The notes under the pieces were generated by a model that ran no database searches, was not told the origin of the DNA, and worked only from the letters and a program-made list of their open reading frames with translations. Positions 35,916 through 47,340 of a DNA stretch of 64,000 bases are shown piece by piece; within the stretch, counting starts at the first letter, position 1; each line of letters starts with the position of its first letter. The stretch is from Deinococcus seoulensis (GTDB lineage: Bacteria > Deinococcota > Deinococci > Deinococcales > Deinococcaceae). The DNA is taken from contig NZ_BMQM01000005.1 in assembly GCF_014648115.1 (NCBI RefSeq), forward strand, positions 1-64,000, read 5' to 3'. A program made the translations under genes and the position numbers.

Positions 35916-35963
35916 AAAGTTGATGGTTGATGGAGGGTCTGTCCTCCATCAACCATCAACTTT
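35916..35963. terminator. Bidirectional terminator after yebC
   Basis: 21-bp perfect stem (35916-35936 with 35943-35963) containing TTGATGGTTGATGG and its complement, loop GTCTGT, followed by TTG on the plus strand and preceded by A-rich bases for the minus strand. It lies between convergent yebC and the amidohydrolase gene. Its arms are made of the same TGATGGY heptads as the tandem arrays elsewhere in the window. Confidence 0.82.
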
Positions 35964-35976
35964 TGACCATCAACCC

Positions 35977-37476
35977 TTACAGCACCAGGGCCTGGGCGTT
36001 CCCGCCGAGGCGGTCCCAGAGGGTGAAGGCGGCGCGGGCGCCGGGGCGGATGATGCCCTCGTCGTCCCAGCCGGCGGCGAGGGCGGGGCCGCGCGTGTGG
36101 GCGTGCAGGACGTCCAGTTCGGTCAGGGCCTCACTGGGCGCGAGGCGCGCGCCGCTGTCGTCCACGCGGGTGATGGCGGCGGCGAAGTTCGCACGGTACT
36201 CGGGTGGCGCGACCGGGGCGTCGCTGCCGAACGCGAGGACCGCCCCGGCGTCACGCAGGGACCGGAAGGCGTAACTGAGGCCCTCCAGGTGCGGCATGAG
36301 GTCGCGGATCATGGGGCCGTCCGCCTGGAGGTGGATGGGTTGCACGCTGGCGGTCAGGCCCCGGAAGCGTGGGAGGTCCTCGGCGCGCAGGTGCTGGGCG
36401 TGCTCGACGCGCAGGCGGATGCCGCGCGCCCCGGCGTGGGGGCGCAGGTGGTCGTAGGCGTTCAGGACCTCGGTGTTCGCGCGGTCCCCGATGGCGTGCG
36501 TGACCGGGGTCAGACCCAGTTCGATGGCCTCGCGGCCCAGTTCCGCGATCAGGTCCGGCGGGTCCAGCGGCATGCCGGTGCCCGAGCCGTCCGCGAAGCC
36601 GGGCGCGTGCAGCCACGCGGTGCGGCTGCCGAGTGCGCCGTCCGCGAAGAACTTCACGCCTCCCCACTGGAACAGCCCGCCGGGCGTGCGGCTCAGGCCC
36701 AGCGCGCGGGCGTGCCCCAGGCGGTCGTGCGGCAGGCACGCCCACACCCGCAGCGGCAGTTCGCCCCGCTGCGCCAGCGTCTGGAGGGCGCGGGGCGCCT
36801 CGACCGGCTCGAAGGCCGTGGTGTGCGCGCTCACGTACCCCCGCGCAGCCAGATCGTCCGCCCCGGCGCGGGCCGCCGCGAGGTACTGCGCGTCACTGGG
36901 AGCCGGAATGACGCGGGCCACGAGGTCAGACGCGAGTTCCAGCAGGCACCCGAGGGGCCGCACGATCCGCCCGCCCTCCGGGTCCGGCGTGCCGTCATGA
37001 ATACCGGCCAGTCGCAGAGCCGCGCTGTTCGCCCAGCTCAGGTGCAGGTCCCGCGAGTACAGCAGCACCGGGTGATGCGGGCTTACCTCGTCCAACAATG
37101 CCGCCGACGGGTACCCGTTCAGGCCCAGTTCCGACAGCAGGAACCCCCCGCCGCGAATCCAGGTGCCGGGCGGCGTGTTCATCACCCGCTGCGCCACCCG
37201 CGCCTGCACCTCCGCGACACTGCGCGCCCCGTGCAGCGGCACCTCCGAGAGCGAGAACCCGTACGTGACCAGATGAATGTGCGCCTCCGCCAGCCCCGGC
37301 GTGAGCAGCAGGTCCCGGTGATCGAGCACCTGCGCGCCCGGCGCCAGCGCCGCCATGTCCTCACGCGACCCGGCCGCCAGGACCCGCCCGCCCCCCACCA
37401 GCACAGCCTGCACCTCTGGCCGGGTGTCGTCGAGGGTCAGGGTCCGGGCGTGAATCACGGTCAGCGGGTGCGTCAT
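35977..37476 (-). CDS. Amidohydrolase, YtcJ-like
   Basis: 499 residues. Metal-site motifs of the amidohydrolase superfamily: [15 protein letters not shown] (HxH), [30 protein letters not shown] and [14 protein letters not shown] (the final Asp). YtcJ-like enzymes hydrolyse C-N bonds of unknown substrates in the cytoplasm. AGCCTA on the plus strand (TAGGCT on the minus, 37484-37489) lies seven bases before the ATG, giving a leaderless start and excluding a longer frame. Confidence 0.92.
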   Translation of the reverse strand: MTHPLTVIHARTLTLDDTRPEVQAVLVGGGRVLAAGSREDMAALAPGAQVLDHRDLLLTPGLAEAHIHLVTYGFSLSEVPLHGARSVAEVQARVAQRVMNTPPGTWIRGGGFLLSELGLNGYPSAALLDEVSPHHPVLLYSRDLHLSWANSAALRLAGIHDGTPDPEGGRIVRPLGCLLELASDLVARVIPAPSDAQYLAAARAGADDLAARGYVSAHTTAFEPVEAPRALQTLAQRGELPLRVWACLPHDRLGHARALGLSRTPGGLFQWGGVKFFADGALGSRTAWLHAPGFADGSGTGMPLDPPDLIAELGREAIELGLTPVTHAIGDRANTEVLNAYDHLRPHAGARGIRLRVEHAQHLRAEDLPRFRGLTASVQPIHLQADGPMIRDLMPHLEGLSYAFRSLRDAGAVLAFGSDAPVAPPEYRANFAAAITRVDDSGARLAPSEALTELDVLHAHTRGPALAAGWDDEGIIRPGARAAFTLWDRLGGNAQALVL

Positions 37477-37628
37477 GTCCGACAGCCTACGGCACCCGCC
37501 CCTGCACCCGCCCCGCACGCGCGGAACGCCGCGCCAGCGCGTCCAGCCAGTCAAAACACCCACCTGCCGGGTGTACCGCGCCGCGCCTGCGCCCCCAGTT
37601 GGCCCGCCGTCCTGTTAAACTGAGCGGC

Positions 37629-38663
37629 ATGCCCCGCATCCTCGTGGTGGACGACGACTCTGCCATCCTCAAACTCGTCAGCGTGATCCTCTCCCGCGCC
37701 GGGCACGAGGTGCGCACCAGCACCCATCCCGTCGAAGCCCTCGACCTGCTGAAAGTGTTCACGCCGGACCTCGTGATCAGCGACGTGGTCATGCCGTACA
37801 TGACCGGCCTGGAATTCCTGGAGAAACTCCGCGCGCACGAGCAACTGTCCGCCATTCCGTTCATGCTGCTCTCCAGCCACGCCGAACGCGGCGACGTGCG
37901 GCGCGGCATGAACCTCGGCGCGGACGACTACCTGCCCAAACCCTTCACCCCGCAGGACCTGACCACCGCCATCGACGCCCGCCTGCGCCGCGCCGGACTG
38001 ACCCTCCAGGGCGAGAGCGGCATGCAGGCCAAGGGCCTGGGCACCGCGCAGGTCGTCTGGCAGGGCAGCGCCGTGTCCTGGGTCAGCCGCAAGGCCCTCG
38101 AACTGTTCTTCTACCTGCTGGAACACAAGGAAGTCACCAGCTGGGAAGCCGCCGAGGCCCTCTGGCCCGAAAAGGACGAGGCGCGCGCCAGCAGCCTGTT
38201 CCACACCACCCTGCACCGCCTGCGCCGCAGCCTGAGCAACGAAGCGGTCGTCAGCGCCAACCGCCGCTACGCGCTGGCCAGCGACCTGAACCCCGAGTAC
38301 GACGTGCAACGCTTCGAACTGCTCGCCGCGCAGGCCGAACAGGGCAGCCTGGGCCTCGAGGAACTCCGGGAACTCGTCACGCAGTACGGCCACTACCTGC
38401 CCGGCACCGACAGCCCCTGGGCCGACGACGTCCGCTCCCGCCTCGAACAGAAACAACTCAGCCTGCTCGGCGTGGCCGCCCGCGCCGCCACCGAAGCCGG
38501 ACGCGACCGCGACGCCGCGCAGTTCCACCAGCGCGCCCTGGCCATCGACCCCATGAGCGAACCCGACTGGCAGGGCCTCGCCCGCGCCCTCGACACCATC
38601 GGCGACCCCCGCGCCCGCCTCGCCGCGCAACGCGAAGCGTGGTGGGCCGTCGACCTCGACTGA
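37629..38663 (+). CDS. Response regulator with SARP-like winged helix and BTAD/TPR domain
   Basis: 344 residues. Residues 1-120: receiver with DDD near 9, phospho-Asp in LVISDVVMPYMTG, and KPFTPQDL. About 135-215: winged-helix segment (SWVSRKALELFFYLLEHKEV, SLFHTTLHRLRRSLSNEAVV) as in SARP/AfsR regulators. About 225-340: helical bacterial transcription-activation repeats. An activator of this build would answer a histidine kinase, but none is nearby. TAAACT (37616-37621) seven bases before the ATG indicates a leaderless mRNA. Targets unknown. Confidence 0.9.
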   Translation: MPRILVVDDDSAILKLVSVILSRAGHEVRTSTHPVEALDLLKVFTPDLVISDVVMPYMTGLEFLEKLRAHEQLSAIPFMLLSSHAERGDVRRGMNLGADDYLPKPFTPQDLTTAIDARLRRAGLTLQGESGMQAKGLGTAQVVWQGSAVSWVSRKALELFFYLLEHKEVTSWEAAEALWPEKDEARASSLFHTTLHRLRRSLSNEAVVSANRRYALASDLNPEYDVQRFELLAAQAEQGSLGLEELRELVTQYGHYLPGTDSPWADDVRSRLEQKQLSLLGVAARAATEAGRDRDAAQFHQRALAIDPMSEPDWQGLARALDTIGDPRARLAAQREAWWAVDLD

Positions 38664-38678
38664 ACCAGCCCACACAGA

Positions 38679-38715
38679 ACAGGCCCGGCCGCCCATGCGC
38701 CGGGCCTGCCTCATT
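38679..38715 (+). terminator. Terminator-like hairpin after the SARP-type regulator
   Basis: 10-bp stem CAGGCCCGGC / GCCGGGCCTG (38679-38688 with 38698-38707) followed by CCTCATTTG. It separates the regulator from the accessory island. Confidence 0.65.
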
Positions 38716-38767
38716 TGCGCCGCGCTACCCCCAGACCACCCGGTACGCTAGGTGAACCGGAGGTCAC

Positions 38768-40588
38768 ATGTTCGATACCAGAGAGCCAAAGACCGTACCC
38801 AGCAAAGCACCCAAACCCAAAACCCCCACCCCCACCACAGCACCCCGCCCGCTCAAAGCCAACCAGCAACGCTGGGAACGCACCTTCCGGGGCGCGGCCA
38901 AAGGCGTCACCTTCCAGCTGCGCATCATCCGCCGACCCGACGGGCACCTCACCGCCCGCTACCAAGCCACACCTGGCAAGGGCAGCGGCTGGCACCTTGA
39001 AGGGCAACTCCGCGACGACAACACCTTCACGCTGAAAGGCACCGAGAACAAAGCTGAATTTCAGGGAAAAATCAGCCCCGACGGCAAAACTGTCACCAGT
39101 AGTTTCACAAACATCACGACCAGAGATACATTCACGGTCTCTGAAATTACGTTACGCATGGCCGCTTGGATAAAGCCTGCTCAAAATCAACAAGGCAGCT
39201 CTTCATCTTCGGATATAATTCCCGAACAGGCCAACAACCGTACAATAGATTGGGAGCAAACACTGACTCCGGCGATGCGTAAGAAGCTCCCAGCCCTATC
39301 CGAGCCCAAATTTTTAGATCAATTAGATGAAATGTGCAAAAGAATCGGAATTCCAAGAGATCTTTTATTGGCAGTTATGACTTTTGAATCAGCAGACCAT
39401 AATCATGGAACACGAGGACTAGATTCAAAGGCTGATAATGGGCTGGGTTATTATGGTCTGATTCAGTTCGGCCCAGAGGCAGCCAAGGATTTTGGTCTCG
39501 TGTCCGCCAAAGAATTCCAAAAAATGAGTGCTACTGAGCAATTGCCTTATGTAGAAAAATTTTTGAAAACCCATGGAGTGCCTCAGGCAGTCGCAAAAGC
39601 CAAGGCAGAAAATAGAAATATCACTCTTGAAGAGATATATATGAGTATTTTGGGCGGCAATGCGAATAAATCCTACAATTCAGTATGGAAAACCAAAACT
39701 TCAAACCCCAAAGGCTATAAGAATAATAGCGGGTTAGATTCAAATGGTGATTTTGCTATAACTCCCACAGAAGCCGCAGATGCCGTGCGACTCCACTGGA
39801 GAGAAGTTTACGGAAACAATATAGACGAACGAAGCAGACATCTCGAAAGACAATGGTACACCGCCCGCAATCCAGATACAGATAGAGACGAGAGGAAATG
39901 GAGGGCAATATACCATTCTGAAGTTTTCTCAGATAATCTGAACAATACATTCAAAAACCAGCCGTCAGTTCAGCGGGATCAGATTCAAAATCCCCGGCAA
40001 TCTGGCACAGTCAAAGATACCAGTGCCGAAATAAAAAGAACTATACGCGCCAACAAGGATTGGGGAGCCGAAATCGGTTCACTCGATGGAGTCAAGGCAT
40101 ATTACAATGACGGAGTGCAATCGTCAGAGGAAAGCGCGTCAGGGAATCGGAATTATTCAAAGGATGGCAATAAGTATGAGTACGGCCTGAAATGGCAATG
40201 CGTAGAATTTGTCAGGCGCTACTATTATGATAGCCTAGGTGTTGAATTTGCCCCCAGATCGGGTAATGCGGAAGATTATTTTGATAAGAATACTCCGAAT
40301 GGCAACGTTAATACCCAAAGAAAACTGACCCAGTTTAAGATAGGATCCACAGAGAAGCCAAAATATCAGGATTTAATCATCTTCGGCCCCAATCCATTTT
40401 CTTCCGTTGGGCATGTAGCGATCGTATCAAGTGCCTCTGACGATAACTTCACCATAGCGCAACAGAATGTAGGAACTAAGTTTACAGACACAATAGGCTT
40501 GGAGCATAGCTCGGTTGCTGGCAAGAAAATCTATAAGATATCTCAATCTCATAGTTACCTGAATGTAATGGGGTGGCTAAGGAAATGA
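38768..40588 (+). CDS. Chimeric peptidoglycan hydrolase: lysozyme-like plus CHAP domain (putative antibacterial effector)
   Basis: 606 residues. 1-35: Pro/Lys-rich, not a signal peptide. About 36-115: a beta-rich domain (VTFQLRIIRRPDGHLTARYQ, FTLKGTENKAEFQGKISPDG) like N-terminal barrels of some polymorphic toxins. About 165-300: lysozyme/transglycosylase-like, catalytic-type Glu207 in LAVMTFES and GYYGLIQFG. At 323-334 DSNGDFAITPTE is an EF-hand-like loop. About 460-606: CHAP amidase, Cys478 in KWQCVEFVRRYY and His549 in SSVGHVAIVS. GGAGGT precedes the ATG. The first ~95 codons are GC-rich like the host; the rest is AT-rich, implying a recombined C-terminus. Toxin role is inference. Confidence 0.8.
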   Translation: MFDTREPKTVPSKAPKPKTPTPTTAPRPLKANQQRWERTFRGAAKGVTFQLRIIRRPDGHLTARYQATPGKGSGWHLEGQLRDDNTFTLKGTENKAEFQGKISPDGKTVTSSFTNITTRDTFTVSEITLRMAAWIKPAQNQQGSSSSSDIIPEQANNRTIDWEQTLTPAMRKKLPALSEPKFLDQLDEMCKRIGIPRDLLLAVMTFESADHNHGTRGLDSKADNGLGYYGLIQFGPEAAKDFGLVSAKEFQKMSATEQLPYVEKFLKTHGVPQAVAKAKAENRNITLEEIYMSILGGNANKSYNSVWKTKTSNPKGYKNNSGLDSNGDFAITPTEAADAVRLHWREVYGNNIDERSRHLERQWYTARNPDTDRDERKWRAIYHSEVFSDNLNNTFKNQPSVQRDQIQNPRQSGTVKDTSAEIKRTIRANKDWGAEIGSLDGVKAYYNDGVQSSEESASGNRNYSKDGNKYEYGLKWQCVEFVRRYYYDSLGVEFAPRSGNAEDYFDKNTPNGNVNTQRKLTQFKIGSTEKPKYQDLIIFGPNPFSSVGHVAIVSSASDDNFTIAQQNVGTKFTDTIGLEHSSVAGKKIYKISQSHSYLNVMGWLRK

Positions 40589-41103
40589 AGCGCACTATAT
40601 TGCCAGTTTTTTTAATAATTTCTTGCTCAGGTTCCGGTTCTTCAGCAGAAAAATCCATAGCCGCAAGCTTATTCTGTACAAATTACAAATGTGTACTTAC
40701 GGGCAGCACTGATGGGGTATACAGGTATAGAATAGGTAATCAAATTATCACAAAGAATACACAACTATTTATAAATTCCAACAAAAACTATTCCAATCGA
40801 TACAGCATTCTTCTTGGCGAAGGGAGTCTATTATATGGCCCAAATCCGAATGACTGTAAAATGGTTGATCTATTCTATAAATTCTACGGTCTGAAGGATC
40901 TGGAAATCAAGAGTGATATTTTTGCCGCGAACGCACTAGTGGAGAGCGACATCGTAGATTACGCAAAAATAAGAGATTTTAAATCTGGCGGAATTCAGCT
41001 GGTCGCATACATTCGAAGCTCCCCGGATCCAAGCATGAAGCCAGAAAAAGGGCGTTTAGAGTTCGGAATTATGCCAAAAACGCAATATCCCCCATCAAAA
41101 TAA
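40585..41103 (+). CDS. Putative lipoprotein, candidate immunity protein to the hydrolase
   Basis: 172 residues. A lipoprotein signal, MKRTILPVFLIISC with lipobox LIISC (Cys14), then a Ser/Gly tether and a soluble domain with several Cys (LFCTNYKC, NPNDCKMVDLFY). No family recognised. ATG 40585 overlaps the hydrolase stop as ATGA; an in-frame GTG at 40573 is less likely. Strongly AT-rich, like the 3' part of its partner. A membrane-tethered envelope protein next to a wall-degrading enzyme is what one expects of an immunity lipoprotein, but inhibition is not shown. Confidence 0.7.
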   Translation: MKRTILPVFLIISCSGSGSSAEKSIAASLFCTNYKCVLTGSTDGVYRYRIGNQIITKNTQLFINSNKNYSNRYSILLGEGSLLYGPNPNDCKMVDLFYKFYGLKDLEIKSDIFAANALVESDIVDYAKIRDFKSGGIQLVAYIRSSPDPSMKPEKGRLEFGIMPKTQYPPSK

Positions 41104-41293
41104 AATCTAAACTCGAAGGTCGCAATATCAAATATTCACATGCTGCGCGCCTGAAATCCTCTTACTTGTGCCTGGGCATTCTGCCTGGGCGCTTTTGTCT
41201 GCCTGGGTGGGTCAGTCGGCAGGTCCGGCGGCCGGTTACGCGGGGTATCCGTGCTGGGTGTACGGTCTGGGTGGGCGCGCTAGACTTTGCGGT

Positions 41294-43969
<2,676 letters not shown>

Positions 43970-43995
43970 ACCCGTCGTTCTGAACCTGTGGTGGT

Positions 43996-44026
43996 GGGGG
44001 CGTCCTGGGCTGACCGGGACGCCCCC
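43996..44026 (+). terminator. Terminator-like hairpin after alaS
   Basis: 10-bp stem GGGGGCGTCC / GGACGCCCCC (43996-44005 with 44017-44026), followed by GCCTCTGT with no proper T-run. Confidence 0.6.
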
Positions 44027-44083
44027 GCCTCTGTCCGGCCCAGGGGTCCTGCGGCTGGGGCCGGGGCGCGCTACGCTGCCCTC

Positions 44084-45478
44084 ATGCCTCTTCTTGATGC
44101 GGTGCGCGCCCTGGCTCCCTACCTGCCGTCCTGGCTGGAGTTCCAGCGGGATCTGGCGCGGGTGCCGGGCGTGCAGGTGGCGGTGCGGGTGGGTGGGGAG
44201 CTGGCAGCGTCGTTCGCGCTGGGCGTGGCGAACGAGGCGACGGACGAGGCGCTGACGCCGGGGCACCTGTTCCGCATCGCGTCTCATTCGAAGACGTTCA
44301 CGGCGACGGCTGTCTTTCAGCTGATCGAGGCCGGGATCGTGCGACTGGACGACCCGGCGGGGCACTGGCTGCCGGAGCTGGAGGGGTCGCCGGCGGCGGC
44401 CATGACGGTGCGGGAGTTGCTGGGGCACCAGTCGGGCATCAACCGGGACGGGGCGGACAGCGATTACTGGCAGCAGCTTCACGCCTTCCCGGACCGGGCG
44501 GCGCTGCTGGACCTGTGCCGCGCGCCGGAGGTGTTCGCGCCGAACACGCATTTCAAGTACTCGAACATGGGGTACTCGCTGCTGGGCCTGATCATCGAGG
44601 CGGCCAGCCGGGAAACATACGGGGACTTCGTAGCGGCGCACATCACGGGGCCGCTGGGGCTGCGGAACCTGGGGCCGGAACTCCCGGCGGCGCGCGAGCC
44701 GGAACTGGCAGCGGGGCACAGCGGGCGACTGGCGGGGAACGACGCGCGGCGGGTGCTGCCGTCCAGCGACACGCGGGCGATGGCGGCTGCCACGGGCTTC
44801 TACGGCACGGCGGAGGACGTGACGGCGTACCTGTCGGCGCATGCGCCGGGCCGCCCGGAACTGCTGTCGGACCGGTCGAAACGGCTGATGCAGAGGAAGG
44901 AATCGGAGGTCACGCGCCCGTCGCGGCGCTGGTACGGGCTGGGCTTCATCCTGGACGAGGTGAACGGGCGGACGCTGGTGGGGCACTCGGGTGGCTTTCC
45001 GGGGCACATCACGCAGTCGTGGCTGGACCCGCAGTCGGGGCTGTCGGTGTCGGTCCTGACGAACTGCCTGGGCGGCCCGGCGACCGAGTGGGCCACGAAC
45101 CTCGTGCGGCTGATCGATCTGGCCGCGAAGGTACCCGCGAAGGCCGAGGCGGACGCGCCGGACACCGACCTGGACGGCTTCACGGGCCGCTTTGCCACTG
45201 ACTGGGGTGTGTTCGACGTGGTGAACCTGGGGGGCCGCCTCGTGTCGCTGGTGCCGCAGGGCGACCCGGGCCTGAGTGTCACGGAACTGACCGTGGTGGA
45301 CGCGCACACGCTGAAGCCCGCGCCGGAAGCGGGATTCGGCGCGGTGGGCGAGGCGTACCACTACCAGCGGGACGGGGCCGGTCAGGTCGAGTGGGTCCGG
45401 CAGGGCGGCGGGCGGGCGTGGCCGGTCGCGGCGTACCGGGCGCGGGTGGGCCTACCGCCCCTCCCCTCCCTGGGCTGA
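44084..45478 (+). CDS. Serine hydrolase, beta-lactamase class C family
   Basis: 464 residues. Ser-x-x-Lys motif in RIASHSKTFTATAVFQL, Tyr-x-Asn in FKYSNMGYSLLGL and HSG in LVGHSGGFPGH, the three motifs of the class C/esterase EstB group. No signal peptide, so probably a cytoplasmic peptidase or esterase rather than a resistance enzyme. The C-terminal 100 residues form an extra beta domain. TACGCT (44072-44077) six bases before the ATG gives a leaderless start; the longer frame is rejected. Confidence 0.9.
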   Translation: MPLLDAVRALAPYLPSWLEFQRDLARVPGVQVAVRVGGELAASFALGVANEATDEALTPGHLFRIASHSKTFTATAVFQLIEAGIVRLDDPAGHWLPELEGSPAAAMTVRELLGHQSGINRDGADSDYWQQLHAFPDRAALLDLCRAPEVFAPNTHFKYSNMGYSLLGLIIEAASRETYGDFVAAHITGPLGLRNLGPELPAAREPELAAGHSGRLAGNDARRVLPSSDTRAMAAATGFYGTAEDVTAYLSAHAPGRPELLSDRSKRLMQRKESEVTRPSRRWYGLGFILDEVNGRTLVGHSGGFPGHITQSWLDPQSGLSVSVLTNCLGGPATEWATNLVRLIDLAAKVPAKAEADAPDTDLDGFTGRFATDWGVFDVVNLGGRLVSLVPQGDPGLSVTELTVVDAHTLKPAPEAGFGAVGEAYHYQRDGAGQVEWVRQGGGRAWPVAAYRARVGLPPLPSLG

Positions 45479-45494
45479 CCGCCGGGGGGCCGTG

Positions 45495-46067
45495 TCAGGG
45501 GTGCCGGTCTGGCCGGACCTCTGCCACCAGCCGGATCAGGGCCACCTGCCCGACCGCGAACCACGCGCACAGCAGCGTGACCAGCGCCCCCAGGCCCACA
45601 CCCAGCCACGTCAGGCGGCGTTGCAGGGCCTGCACGCGCGCCAGCCACTCGCTCACGCTCCGCCGCGCCTCGGCCAGGGCCGGGAGCGGCGGGCGGTCGC
45701 GCAGGCCGGTCTCCCACTCGCGGGCCAGGTTCACCCCGGCGTCCAGCGTGGCGGGCGGAATGAACACGTCCAGCAGTGGCGTGCGCCGCGCCGCCTCGGC
45801 CAGGGTGCGCAGGGTGCGGGCGGCCTCCTGCGTTTCCGGGCGGCCCAGCAGGTCCAGCGGGGCCAGGGTCGCCTGCGCGTCCGCCAGTTGCCGGTCCAGC
45901 GTGCCCAGCGACTGCGCCGCGCCGTTCAGGGCCGCGCGGGCCGGGGCCAGGGCCAGGAACACGCCCAGCCACGCCCCGAGCGTCAGGAGGGCCGCCAGCC
46001 ACAGGCCCGTGATGCCCAGTCGCCGCAGCGCGCGGCGTCGGCGGACCCGGCTGCCCGGCGCCGTCAT
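45495..46067 (-). CDS. Hypothetical membrane protein with two helices
   Basis: 190 residues. Arg-rich start, one membrane segment near residues 20-42 (GLWLAALLTLGAWLGVFLAL), an extracytoplasmic helical part of about 110 residues, and a second segment near 155-178. This two-helix layout resembles a sensor input module without a kinase. No family recognised. It overlaps the next upstream gene by 4 bases, so three minus-strand genes here form one operon. Confidence 0.7.
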   Translation of the reverse strand: MTAPGSRVRRRRALRRLGITGLWLAALLTLGAWLGVFLALAPARAALNGAAQSLGTLDRQLADAQATLAPLDLLGRPETQEAARTLRTLAEAARRTPLLDVFIPPATLDAGVNLAREWETGLRDRPPLPALAEARRSVSEWLARVQALQRRLTWLGVGLGALVTLLCAWFAVGQVALIRLVAEVRPDRHP

Positions 46068-46630
46068 GGGCTGGCCGGGGGCCTGCGGCAGTCGAGGATC
46101 AGGCTGGTGAACCCCGGTGCGCCCACACCCGCCCGGAACGCCGCGTTCCGGTGGTCAAGGTGGCGGCTGCGGTAGACCGGGCCGTCCAGCACGTCCCAGT
46201 CCGCGTGGTGGAAGGTGTGGGCGGTGTCCCACCATTCCAGGGGCTGCACCGTGAAGCCCGCCTGCGTGAACACGGGCGTCAGGGTCTCCAGCGTGTACAG
46301 CACCCGGTGGTCGTGCGCCGGACCGGGACCGTTCACGGCGACCACCGCCTGGTACGCCGGGTCCGGGTGATTCCCGTCCGGAACGGCGACGCGCAGCCGC
46401 CCGCCGGGCTTCAGGTACGTGTAGACCAGCCGCGCGGCGCGTTCGCCTTCCGCTACCGTCAGGTGCTCCCAGACGTGCTCGCACAGGAACGCGTCGGCCC
46501 ACCGGTTTCCGAAGTACGCGGCAAAACTGGCGGGCTCCAGCAGATTCAGGTCAGTCTGCTGGGTGGGTGTCCAGCCGTCCCAGCGCTGCTCTCCGGCACC
46601 GATCATGACCCGCAGCGGCGTGGGCGTCAC
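46064..46630 (-). CDS. SAM-dependent methyltransferase-like protein
   Basis: 188 residues. The middle has ADAFLCEHVWEHLTVAEGER and YTYLKPGGRLRVAVPDGNHP, the motif II/III region of class I methyltransferases, and a cysteine-poor end. The N-terminal SAM-binding glycine loop is poorly preserved (VMIGAGEQRWDGW), as in the family of short methyltransferases that act on glycans. Substrate unknown. It overlaps both neighbours by 4 bases. Confidence 0.75.
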   Translation of the reverse strand: MTPTPLRVMIGAGEQRWDGWTPTQQTDLNLLEPASFAAYFGNRWADAFLCEHVWEHLTVAEGERAARLVYTYLKPGGRLRVAVPDGNHPDPAYQAVVAVNGPGPAHDHRVLYTLETLTPVFTQAGFTVQPLEWWDTAHTFHHADWDVLDGPVYRSRHLDHRNAAFRAGVGAPGFTSLILDCRRPPASP

Positions 46631-46992
46631 AGGCCCAGCCCGGTGCGCTGCGCCCGCGTCATGCCGCGCACGACGAGCGCGTGACTGCCCACGATCAGTT
46701 CGCGCAGCAACTCTTCCGGTACGCGGCCGTCCAGGGTGACGGTGATCCAGTGGCGTTTGTTCAGGTGGTAACCGGGCGTGACCCCCGGGAACGCGGCGCG
46801 CAGTTCCTCGCCGCGTTCCGGCGTGACCTTCAGGGACACCGTGACCGGGTCAGCCTGCACGTCGGTCAGGGCGTACATCTTCGCGCCCGCCCCGCCCACC
46901 TTGAATACCAGGGTGGTCGGGTCGAACGGGAAGGTCTCATGCGAGTGCGGCAGCGCGGCGCACGCCGCCCGAAGTTCCGTGATGGACTGCAT
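46627..46992 (-). CDS. MmcQ/YjbR family protein
   Basis: 121 residues beginning MQSITELRAACAALPHSHET, with FPFDPTTLVFKVGGAGAKMY and GYHLNKRHWITVTLDG, which are signatures of the YjbR/MmcQ family, small DNA-binding-like proteins of unclear role. TATCCT (46999-47004 on the minus strand) six bases before the ATG marks a leaderless start and the beginning of the three-gene operon. Confidence 0.9.
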   Translation of the reverse strand: MQSITELRAACAALPHSHETFPFDPTTLVFKVGGAGAKMYALTDVQADPVTVSLKVTPERGEELRAAFPGVTPGYHLNKRHWITVTLDGRVPEELLRELIVGSHALVVRGMTRAQRTGLGL

Positions 46993-47008
46993 GACCGCAG
47001 GATACCGA

Positions 47009-47269
47009 TCAGCTTTCCGTGTCCGGGTCGATCCCCTCGGCGGTGTCCAGCGCCTTGTTCGCCTCGGCCATGCTGGCGTCCGCGCCGCCCATCAGCGCCT
47101 CGACCTCGGTGCTGCTCAGGGCGTCCCCGGACGGTGCAGGCACCGCCGGGGCGGGCGGCAGGTCCGCCGCCGCCGGGGCAGGCCCCTGTTCGGCAGAGCG
47201 GTGTTCCGGCGCGGGGGTGGTGTGGGGGGCCAGGGTGGGGTTCAGGCTGGGCGCGTCGTCGCGGGTCAT
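47009..47269 (-). CDS. Small hypothetical protein, Pro/Ala-rich
   Basis: 86 residues, MTRDDAPSLNPTLAPHTTPA then a more ordered acidic end (SSTEVEALMGGADASMAEAN). No known family; probably disordered first half. The C-terminal Asp/Glu-rich helix looks conserved in character but I cannot verify conservation. A CACCCT box lies five bases before the ATG. Could be spurious given the GC bias. Confidence 0.5.
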   Translation of the reverse strand: MTRDDAPSLNPTLAPHTTPAPEHRSAEQGPAPAAADLPPAPAVPAPSGDALSSTEVEALMGGADASMAEANKALDTAEGIDPDTES

Positions 47270-47340
47270 GCCCCAGGGTGCGCCCTGAGCGTCCGGGGCA
47301 CCTGATGATTTCCTCAAGAAGCCGTGATGAACTGCCGGGC

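Noticed and set aside
41104..41293. T-box or other leader RNA before alaS
   Set aside because: TAGACT lies seven bases before the start codon, so the mRNA is probably leaderless; no T-box sequence was seen.
44084..45478. Antibiotic-resistance beta-lactamase
   Set aside because: It has class C motifs but no signal peptide and an extra C-terminal domain, fitting a housekeeping esterase or peptidase better.
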